Program-made: the position numbers and the translations under genes
The notes under the pieces: model-generated
The model's input: the letters and a program-made list of their open reading frames with translations, nothing else
The model's database searches: none
What the model was told of the DNA's origin: nothing
Shown: in pieces, positions 1 through 6,102 of the stretch
Position numbering within the stretch: position 1 is the first letter of the stretch
How the letters are laid out: each line of letters opens with the position of its first letter
Assembly: GCA_934668515.1 (NCBI GenBank)
Contig: CAKUNS010000003.1
Coordinates: 1-64,000 of the forward strand
Length of the DNA stretch: 64,000 bases
Direction of reading: 5' to 3'
DNA from: an uncultured Eggerthellaceae bacterium
Lineage (GTDB): Bacteria; Actinomycetota; Coriobacteriia; Coriobacteriales; Eggerthellaceae

Positions 1-102
1 AGCTGCAACGTTCCAACAAATCAAAAGGTCTTAGAATCTACGGTTTAGCCCTTGACTTCATATAGCTGGTCTCCTTCTCTAAGCGTTTTCAACGCTGATT
101 GC
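1..102. other. Non-coding stretch downstream of hypA
   Basis: No convincing coding frame is seen here on either strand. The only structure is a short hairpin-capable repeat, AGCGTT-TTC-AACGCT at about 82-96, with no T-run on either side. The gene further left is outside the window. Confidence 0.4.
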
Positions 103-300
103 TTTAGTTCTTGACGCTCTCGGACGCTTTAACCTTGGACGCTGTCGGCGACTTCCGAGGAAACGTCCCTTTAACCTTGGACGCTCTCGGACGCTTCCGA
201 GGAAGCGTCCTCGGCGTCCCCAGAGCCGGCTCGGCCCCTTTAGCCCTGGACGCTGTCGCTCGACTCTTTCAGAGTCGGCTCGGCGTCCGAGGAAGCGCCC
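103..300. repeat. Decaying tandem repeat of the hypA 3' end
   Basis: Four related units begin at about 103, 128, 170 and 239, each starting TTTA(A/G) and continuing with a GGACGCT(C/G)TCGG-like core. Read on the minus strand and in the hypA frame, the last codons of hypA (DSVQG-stop) recur downstream as ESVQG-stop and DSVQG-stop, with a more decayed fourth copy. Unit lengths differ (about 25, 42 and 69 nt), so this looks like repeated partial duplication followed by deletion rather than a regular array. The downstream copies are non-coding because each ends in a stop. Confidence 0.65.
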
Positions 301-662
301 TCGGCGTCGGCGTCGTCCGGCAAATCGACCTCAATCGATTCAATGTCAAGCTCGCGGCCGCGGGTCATGCTGGTTGAGTAACTTCCGCACTCGGGGCACG
401 TACGATGGAATCGATCGTGGTCGAATTCATGCCCGCAGTCAAGGCAAATGCTGTGCGGGGTCACCGTTTTGATGACAAGCTCGGCCCCTTCCGACAGGGT
501 TCCTTCGCTCATAACCTGAAAAGCGAACTCCAGCGAATCTTGGATGATCTCGGTCATCTCGCCGATGTTCAAGATGATCTTGGTCACACGCTCTGCCTGT
601 GCGTTCTGGGCAGCGGCGTTGACGGAATCGAGAACGCCCGACATGATTCCCATCTCGTGCAC
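240..662 (-). CDS. hypA: HypA, [NiFe]-hydrogenase nickel-insertion accessory protein
   Basis: HypA brings nickel to the [NiFe]-hydrogenase large subunit together with HypB. I start it at a GTG at 662, giving the nickel-binding N-terminus (M/V)HEMGI; an AAGGAGG Shine-Dalgarno lies 5 nt upstream, and the longer upstream frame has no such signal. The zinc domain is seen as CLDC followed by CPEC around residues 72-92. After this the protein has an acidic tail of about 30 residues (DDADAEGASSDAE...), longer than in typical HypA of about 115 residues. The tail is the part duplicated downstream of the stop. No other hyp genes are in the window. Confidence 0.9.
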   Translation of the reverse strand: MHEMGIMSGVLDSVNAAAQNAQAERVTKIILNIGEMTEIIQDSLEFAFQVMSEGTLSEGAELVIKTVTPHSICLDCGHEFDHDRFHRTCPECGSYSTSMTRGRELDIESIEVDLPDDADAEGASSDAEPTLKESSDSVQG

Positions 663-673
663 GACGGCCTCCT

Positions 674-703
674 TAAAACAAAGGGCTGCCCGAAGCAGCC
701 CTT
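674..703 (-). terminator. Rho-independent terminator after tatC
   Basis: Perfect 9-bp stem AAGGGCTGC / GCAGCCCTT with a 5-nt loop (681-703), followed on the minus strand by TTTGTTTT. The T-run runs directly into the hypA Shine-Dalgarno AAGGAGG, so the terminator and the hypA translation start are almost contiguous. Confidence 0.85.
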
Positions 704-769
704 CCCGATTGCTCAATCGAGAGATTACGATTGTTCTTGAGTGAACGCCAGTCAAAATCGACTGACGGT

Positions 770-1549
770 TTAATCGTCGTCCTCGGCGATCTCCTCATTC
801 TGCCGCTTAATGCGTTTCGCAAGCACAATGCGCGAAAGAAGCAAGCTTGCCTCGTACAAGGCAACCAAAGCCGCGAACATCAGGCCCATGGTGACCGGGC
901 TGGCATCGGGGGTGACCATAGCGGCGAACACCAGCAGGCCAACGTAGATGCCGCGCCAGCTGCCACGCAGCTTCTTGTACGGCACGACGTCGAAGATAAC
1001 CAAGTAGAAAATGACGATGGGCAGCTGGAAGGCGATGCCGAAGCCCAGCTCGAACTTGATGATGATGTCGATGTAACTATCGGCGCGCGGGGTGACCACG
1101 CCAAGGCCCATGGCCTGATCGGTAAGCCACTGGAACGCCGGGTTCAAAATGATGGCGTAGCAGAAAACCGTGCCCAAAATGAACAGCGCGACCATGGCAG
1201 AGAACGTAGGGACGAACCACTTGCGCTCGTTCGGCTTAAGCGCAGGCAGGAAAAACGCGATGAGCTGCCACAGGATCACGGGCGACGTGGCAACGATCGA
1301 CACCCAGAACGCAACCTTGAAGCGAACAGTGAACGCCTCGAACGGATCAAGGAACGTGAGGTTCGAGAATCCGTCGACACCCTGAGGAAGGAACTCTGCG
1401 ATAGGCAGAAGCAGGAACTGACCGACGGTGGGCGTCGCCATGTAGAACACGCAGACAGCAACGAGCAGGACGACGACGATGCGAACCAGGCGCATGCGCA
1501 GCTCGCCAAGATGCTCCATAAGGGGCATACGGGCAGGACCGATAGGCAT
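770..1549 (-). CDS. tatC: TatC, twin-arginine translocase membrane subunit
   Basis: TatC is the polytopic receptor of the Tat pathway, which exports folded, often cofactor-containing proteins. The 259-residue protein carries the N-terminal motif MPLMEHLGELRMR typical of TatC (E-H-L-x-E-L-R-x-R) and about six hydrophobic segments, ending in an acidic tail. Its ATG overlaps the tatA stop by one base (TAATG), implying translational coupling. A strong terminator follows. Methionines at residues 8 and 11 are alternative starts, but the overlap favours the one given. Confidence 0.93.
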   Translation of the reverse strand: MPIGPARMPLMEHLGELRMRLVRIVVVLLVAVCVFYMATPTVGQFLLLPIAEFLPQGVDGFSNLTFLDPFEAFTVRFKVAFWVSIVATSPVILWQLIAFFLPALKPNERKWFVPTFSAMVALFILGTVFCYAIILNPAFQWLTDQAMGLGVVTPRADSYIDIIIKFELGFGIAFQLPIVIFYLVIFDVVPYKKLRGSWRGIYVGLLVFAAMVTPDASPVTMGLMFAALVALYEASLLLSRIVLAKRIKRQNEEIAEDDD

Positions 1550-2097
1550 TACTGCTCACCCCCTTCCGCAGGTTTCTCTTCAGTGATGGAGTCCTCAACT
1601 TTCTTACTGCTGTCGAGCACTTCCGAGGAAGCGCTCTCGGCAGCCTCGGCGGCTGCGGCCAACTTCGCGGCGCGTTCGCGCTCGTAGCGCGCCTTGCGCT
1701 CGGTAAAACTCTCGTTCTTCACAGAAGCGGAAGCCGAGGCTGCGGGCTTAGGCGCAGCAGGCTTGGCCGCAGGCTTCGCTGGCGAAGAACCGTCGATACC
1801 CTCGTGGGTCTTGCTTTTCACCGCAGACGATGCCTCGGAGGCGGCAGAGCGCATGTGTTTCTCGGCCGTCGACGCAAGCTTATCGATGGTCTCGGTGGGA
1901 TCGCCAAACGGATCCTCGGCATTGGGATCGAAAGCCTTGCTTTCCTTCAGGACCTCGTTCATGTCTTCCTGAGCTGCACGGAACTTCGCAATGCCCTTGC
2001 CAACCGTACGGGCGATTTCCGGCAGCTTGTCGGGACCGAAGATCAAGAACGCGAACAGCAAGATGAGTACAAACTCGAATCCGCCAATTCCAAACAC
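1549..2097 (-). CDS. tatA: TatA/TatB-family Tat translocase subunit
   Basis: Single-span Tat component. The N-terminus reads VFGIGGFEFVLILLFAFLIF followed by the GPDKLPEIAR hinge and an amphipathic helix, the TatA/TatB signature. I choose the GTG at 2097, which puts the start one residue before the canonical Phe-Gly-Ile-Gly and has AAAGG upstream; an ATG-type start at 2139 would add 14 non-conserved residues before the membrane span. The C-terminal tail of more than 100 residues rich in Ala, Lys, Glu and Ser is longer than in most TatA, so a TatB-like role is possible. It is co-transcribed with tatC. Confidence 0.85.
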   Translation of the reverse strand: MFGIGGFEFVLILLFAFLIFGPDKLPEIARTVGKGIAKFRAAQEDMNEVLKESKAFDPNAEDPFGDPTETIDKLASTAEKHMRSAASEASSAVKSKTHEGIDGSSPAKPAAKPAAPKPAASASASVKNESFTERKARYERERAAKLAAAAEAAESASSEVLDSSKKVEDSITEEKPAEGGEQ

Positions 2098-2167
2098 GTG
2101 ATTACCTTTCGAAATGAGGGCGCTAGCCCCCGAAAACAACTTCTACAGCGACCAAACGACGGACGGC

Positions 2168-2362
2168 TTAGCGCCCACCAAGAAGAGCCAAGGCCATGGC
2201 GGGGATGCACAGCGCCAGAACAAGGATGACGCAGACCACGACCGTGAAGATCTTCTTCGTGCGGGCCTTGCGCTCCTTTGCCTCTTGCGCGCGACGCGCA
2301 CGCTCTTCGGCAGCCTGGATCTTTGAGGCCTTCTGCTTGGCGGTCATTTTGTTGTTTGCCAT
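2168..2362 (-). CDS. Small single-span membrane protein, unknown function
   Basis: A 64-residue protein with a Lys/Arg/Glu/Ala-rich, probably helical first half (residues 1-37) and one hydrophobic segment near the C-terminus (IFTVVVCVILVLALCIPAMA). The charged half is likely cytoplasmic by the positive-inside rule. AGGTAAACCAAG precedes the ATG. It sits between the amidohydrolase-like gene and tatA on the same strand, so it may belong to the same transcript. I do not recognise a family. Confidence 0.6.
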   Translation of the reverse strand: MANNKMTAKQKASKIQAAEERARRAQEAKERKARTKKIFTVVVCVILVLALCIPAMALALLGGR

Positions 2363-2380
2363 CTTGGTTTACCTACTTTG

Positions 2381-3736
2381 TTATTTCTTGAGTTTGCCGC
2401 GGATCTCGATCACGCGGGCGATGTCCTTCGCCACATCGGCGCCCAAATGCCACTTGCCCTTCTCGTAACGGATCTTGCCGTCGATCATAGTCATGAGCAC
2501 GTCGGAGCCGGAAGTCGTGTTGACAACGGCGGAGGCGGGGTCGTCGGTGGGGCTTTGATACGAACCGGAAAGGTCGACGGCGACGATGTCGGCGCGCTTT
2601 CCGATTTCCAGTGAGCCGATCTGGTCGTCCATCTTAACGGCGCGAGCAGCGTCGATGGTGGCCATACGGAGCATGGTGTGGGCGTCCAGGAACTTGCCAG
2701 GGTTGACGGCACGCTGCAGCAACATGCCGAAACGCATCTCGGAGATCAGGTCGGTGGAGTCGATTGCCACCGAGTAACCCGTACCCAAACCGACGGTTAG
2801 GCCGGCGCGCATAAGATCGAAGATAGGTGCCACGCCCATGGACAGCTGAGCGTTGGTGCGCGGGCACACGGCAACGGAAACGCCCTGGTTCTTCAGCATG
2901 TTCACGTCGTCCTTGCTGACATGGACGCAGTGGACGGCCAAAACATTGTCAGCCTCGAAACCGCCCCATTCGGCAACGTAGCTGACTGGCGAAACACCAG
3001 CAGGAAGCCATGGCGGGATCTCGATGAATCCACGTTTCTCGCGCATTGCCTCGACGGACAGGCGCGAACCACCGAATGCCAGGAAGTCGCATTCCTCGCT
3101 GCTGGAAGCAACGCTTACCGACAGGGGGATGTTCTCGCTGCGGGCAAGTTCTGCCGCGCGGGTGAAGACCAGAGGATGGCACTCGTACGTGGGGCGAGGC
3201 GCGATGCCGATGGAAATACGCGATTCGTCTGCGCCTTCGGCCCAGGTGAAAATGTCGTTGTGCGCACTGCGCATGGCGTACTCGACGCGAGGCTTGTCAA
3301 CAGCGCCCACCTCGCGGTAGACGATGCCGCGCATACCGAGCTTTTGAAGCGCGGTGACGGCGGCACCCGTGGTGGACTTATCGGCAACAAAGGTGATTCC
3401 GCAAGTGAGAGCCTCAAGGCCGCCCAGAATAGCGGAAGAGCGCCAATCGCGCGCGTCAAGCTTCTCGCCGGTGATGGCAAGGCTGCGGCGCCAATCGGCG
3501 TAGGGTTCGTCGGGAACGATGCCGCGCATGACGGTGTCCTCGAGATGCATGTGGAGGTTCACCATGCCTGGCATGAGAGCGGACTCCTTGAAGTCCATGA
3601 CTTCTTCGTCGGGGTAAATGCGCTTGAGCAGGGACGCCTGACCTATCTCGACGATCTGCCCGTCGCGCACCAAAATCGCACCATCAAGGATGGGATCTGA
3701 GGTTACCGGGAGGATGTAATGCGCACATAGGAGCAT
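2381..3736 (-). CDS. Amidohydrolase-fold protein with degenerate active site
   Basis: The fold is that of the cytosine deaminase / TRZ-ATZ / SAH-deaminase group (COG0402). Visible are the first metal pair in NLHMHLEDT (His62, His64 from the start used), a later His in AVHCVHV (His269) and the usual N- and C-terminal beta-sandwich segments. Two other expected sites are changed: the usual LHIHLxE segment reads LSVSVASS (about 205-212), losing the His and the catalytic Glu, and the usual GLGTD reads GLGTG (Gly320), losing the metal/catalytic Asp. I therefore doubt classical deaminase activity. Start: ATG at 3736 preceded by CAGGTCAACC; the upstream extension to 3814 lacks a ribosome site. It is divergent from menG. 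Confidence 0.75.
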   Translation of the reverse strand: MLLCAHYILPVTSDPILDGAILVRDGQIVEIGQASLLKRIYPDEEVMDFKESALMPGMVNLHMHLEDTVMRGIVPDEPYADWRRSLAITGEKLDARDWRSSAILGGLEALTCGITFVADKSTTGAAVTALQKLGMRGIVYREVGAVDKPRVEYAMRSAHNDIFTWAEGADESRISIGIAPRPTYECHPLVFTRAAELARSENIPLSVSVASSSEECDFLAFGGSRLSVEAMREKRGFIEIPPWLPAGVSPVSYVAEWGGFEADNVLAVHCVHVSKDDVNMLKNQGVSVAVCPRTNAQLSMGVAPIFDLMRAGLTVGLGTGYSVAIDSTDLISEMRFGMLLQRAVNPGKFLDAHTMLRMATIDAARAVKMDDQIGSLEIGKRADIVAVDLSGSYQSPTDDPASAVVNTTSGSDVLMTMIDGKIRYEKGKWHLGADVAKDIARVIEIRGKLKK

Positions 3737-3834
3737 GGTTGACCTGCTTTCTTTTACGCTATTCACGCAAGCTTGAATGATACCATTGCGCCCCTTACGA
3801 AATAGAAAGTTCATACGGTATCCGTCCGAGACGT

Positions 3835-3862
3835 TTGTGAGCGGCGGCGTTCGTAGTACATT
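3835..3862 (+). promoter_or_regulatory. Promoter upstream of menG
   Basis: TTGTGA at 3835-3840, a 16-bp spacer, and TACATT at 3857-3862. This is a reasonable sigma-70-type match about 26 bp upstream of the menG ATG, with the Shine-Dalgarno AAGGA in between. Confidence 0.5.
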
Positions 3863-3888
3863 GAGAAAAACGACTGTAAGGAACGATC

Positions 3889-4716
3889 ATGCTCAAACAC
3901 GACCGCGAATACATTGATTACGACGCTCTCGGTCAAAAGGCTTCCGAGGAAACCGTCGACGGCGGCCAAAAGCCGCCGACCTCCATCGACACCGCCACTG
4001 GCGAGGAAGCCGAGCCCGAGCTTTCCTCCGAGCGCGTGAAGGAGATCTTCTCGACCATCTCGAAGAAATACGAGCGCTTCAACGCCGTCTCGAGCTTCGG
4101 CGCCTACAAGCTGTGGCTGGCCGACGTCGTGAAGAAGGCCCCCATCACCCCCGAAAGCGATGTCCTTGACATCGCCGGCGGAACGGGCGACGTCGCCTTC
4201 GCCATCGCCCGCGGCAAGCACCCGAGGCACATCCAGTGCACCGACCTGGTGAACGACATGCTCGACGTGGCACGCGCGCATTACGCCGAAGGCGCTGCCG
4301 ACGGCGTTCCCGTTGACTTCGAAGTTGTCGACGCGCAGGACATCCCTTATGCCGACAACAGCTACGACGTGATCACCGTCGCATACGGCCTGCGCAACAT
4401 GCCCCAACGCGAGAAGGCCCTTTCCGAGATGTACCGTGTGCTGAAGCCGGGCGGCACGCTTGTGTGCCTGGAATTCTCACAGCCCGCGAACCCCGCCTGG
4501 CACGCGATGTACGACTTCTACCTCACGCACATGATCCCCTTCTGGGGCGGCCTTATCACGGGCGACCGCGACGGCTTCGTGTACCTGCAAAGCTCCATCA
4601 AGGCCTTCCCCGATCAGCGCGCATTCGCGAAAATGTTCGAAGACGCAGGCTTCAACGACGTCTCGTGGACCAACCACACGGGCGGCATCGCCGCTGTTCA
4701 CGTTGCGCACAAATAG
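3889..4716 (+). CDS. menG: Demethylmenaquinone methyltransferase (MenG/UbiE)
   Basis: Performs the last, SAM-dependent methylation in menaquinone synthesis. The class I methyltransferase motif I is seen as VLDIAGGTGDVAF (about residues 88-100), and the UbiE signatures YGLRNMPQREKAL and RVLKPGG follow. The C-terminus (FEDAGFNDVSWTNHTGGIAAVH) is typical. The first 45 residues are an extra acidic, low-complexity segment not found in most MenG. AAGGA lies 6 nt before the ATG. It stands alone on the plus strand, divergent from the amidohydrolase-like gene; I cannot link the two functionally from sequence alone. Confidence 0.9.
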   Translation: MLKHDREYIDYDALGQKASEETVDGGQKPPTSIDTATGEEAEPELSSERVKEIFSTISKKYERFNAVSSFGAYKLWLADVVKKAPITPESDVLDIAGGTGDVAFAIARGKHPRHIQCTDLVNDMLDVARAHYAEGAADGVPVDFEVVDAQDIPYADNSYDVITVAYGLRNMPQREKALSEMYRVLKPGGTLVCLEFSQPANPAWHAMYDFYLTHMIPFWGGLITGDRDGFVYLQSSIKAFPDQRAFAKMFEDAGFNDVSWTNHTGGIAAVHVAHK

Positions 4717-4748
4717 CGTCCATCTAATTGAAACAACGATCGTCTAGC

Positions 4749-4790
4749 ATGTCCGTTCGAACACCTCGAGAAACTAGTTCGGACGGACAT
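4749..4790 (+). promoter_or_regulatory. Inverted repeat immediately before the MFS start
   Basis: ATGTCCGTTCGAAC (4749-4762) and GTTCGGACGGACAT (4777-4790) pair at 13 of 14 positions around a 14-nt spacer; the right arm ends one base before the MFS ATG and contains its weak ribosome site. It could be a repressor operator or an RNA hairpin hiding the translation start. It lacks a T-run, so a simple menG terminator is less likely. Confidence 0.6.
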
Positions 4791-4791
4791 C

Positions 4792-6021
4792 ATGAAAAAG
4801 CACTACGAGAAAGTCATCACGCTATGCTGCTTTCTCTTCCTCTTCACTAACGTGGGCCTGACCAGCACGTCGTTCAACGTCTACCAGCCCTACATCATTG
4901 CAACCGACGACGTGGGCGACGTCGGCGGCTCGCTTATCCTTTCCACCCGCACGCTCACATCGCTTTTAACCATCATCTTCGTCGACCGCTACTACCACGC
5001 GCTTGACGTTCGCCTTGGCGTCTTCCTCGCAAGTCTTATGACCACCGCAGGTTTCGTCATTTACGGTTTTGCCGACAGCCTTGGCGGATTCGTTGCGGGA
5101 GCGGTTTTCGCAGGCGCAGGATATGGCCTTGGCGGCATGGTAGGAATGACGCTTCTAATCAGCCGCTGGTTCGACCACGGACTGGGCGGAGCGGTGGGCT
5201 TCGCCACCCTTGGCAGCGGCTTCGCCTCCATTCTTGTGCCCTTGGCCGCAGTGCGCATCATCGAAGGGCAGTCTCTTCAGCTTTCCTTCCGCCTAGAGGC
5301 GCTGCTTGCCCTGACTTTGGGACTGCTGGTGTTCGCGCTTCTCAGGAACCGTCCCTCAGGCGTCAACGCCGAAGTGAAACAAAGGAACGCCGCGAAAGGC
5401 GAACCCGTCAACAAGAGCAATCGAGAAAACGAGCGCACAGGCGACCCCGAGATTCCACCGAGGCACAGGAAGATCCTTCTTGCCGCGATGATGTGCGTGG
5501 GATGCATGAGTGTCGGCGGCGACACGTACTACTCCGTCTTGCTGACCACGAACGGCTTCGACCCTCACTTCGCCGCATTCACCCTTTCGCTTCTGGGTCT
5601 TGCCCTTACCGCCTCGAAGATGATCACAGGCAAGATGTTCGACCGATTCGGCGTCGAGCGCAGCAGCAGTTTGGTATTCCTTACGCTGATCATCGGATTC
5701 GCTTGCGGCTGTTTCACCCCTTGCGGCTCGCCTGCGCTTGGCTTGTTCGCCGCCCTCTTGATTGGCTGGGGAACCGCTCTTGGAACCGTGGGGCTTTCGG
5801 TTTGGTCGCTTCAACTTTCCGATCCGGCGAACCGCGAGAAGTCCATCAAGAACGCCCAGGTTGCCTACTCTCTTGGCGGCTTCCTCATCAACGCCATCCC
5901 CGGTCCGCTTCGGGTTGCAACCGGGACATACGTGAGCACGTACCTCATCCTGTTCGCCATGGCTGTTTTCGCATCAGTCACTGTGATCAGCATTTACAAG
6001 CGCTACCGGCCAGGTCGGTAA
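4792..6021 (+). CDS. Major facilitator superfamily transporter
   Basis: A 409-residue protein with about 12 hydrophobic segments in two halves, separated by a charged central loop (about residues 193-225, rich in Arg, Asn, Glu), as in MFS permeases. The segment after helix 2 (FVDRYYHALDVRLG) and its second-half counterpart (GKMFDRFGVERSS) resemble the MFS-specific G-x-x-x-D-R-x-G loops. The substrate cannot be read from sequence. Start at 4792; the ribosome site is weak and lies within the inverted repeat. A bidirectional terminator follows. Confidence 0.85.
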   Translation: MKKHYEKVITLCCFLFLFTNVGLTSTSFNVYQPYIIATDDVGDVGGSLILSTRTLTSLLTIIFVDRYYHALDVRLGVFLASLMTTAGFVIYGFADSLGGFVAGAVFAGAGYGLGGMVGMTLLISRWFDHGLGGAVGFATLGSGFASILVPLAAVRIIEGQSLQLSFRLEALLALTLGLLVFALLRNRPSGVNAEVKQRNAAKGEPVNKSNRENERTGDPEIPPRHRKILLAAMMCVGCMSVGGDTYYSVLLTTNGFDPHFAAFTLSLLGLALTASKMITGKMFDRFGVERSSSLVFLTLIIGFACGCFTPCGSPALGLFAALLIGWGTALGTVGLSVWSLQLSDPANREKSIKNAQVAYSLGGFLINAIPGPLRVATGTYVSTYLILFAMAVFASVTVISIYKRYRPGR

Positions 6022-6072
6022 GACATGCCCCTGATCGCCCATGTTGAACGCGAAAAGACACGCTACCCAAAA

Positions 6073-6099
6073 GAAAACGCCGCTTGATGCGGCGTTTTC
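6073..6099. terminator. Bidirectional terminator between MFS gene and tsaB-rimI-tsaD
   Basis: GAAAACGCCGC / GCGGCGTTTTC, an 11-bp perfect stem with loop TTGAT. The A-tract and T-tract are part of the stem, so it can end transcription from both convergent genes. Confidence 0.85.
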
Positions 6100-6102
6100 C
6101 TG

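Noticed and set aside
103..300. A CRISPR array near the window start
   Set aside because: Repeat units vary in length and sequence, are not separated by unique spacers, and match the hypA coding end.
731..1687. Plus-strand frame of 318 codons rich in Arg, Asp, Glu and Gln
   Set aside because: Lies opposite tatC and the end of tatA; composition is typical of an antisense frame and no domain is seen.
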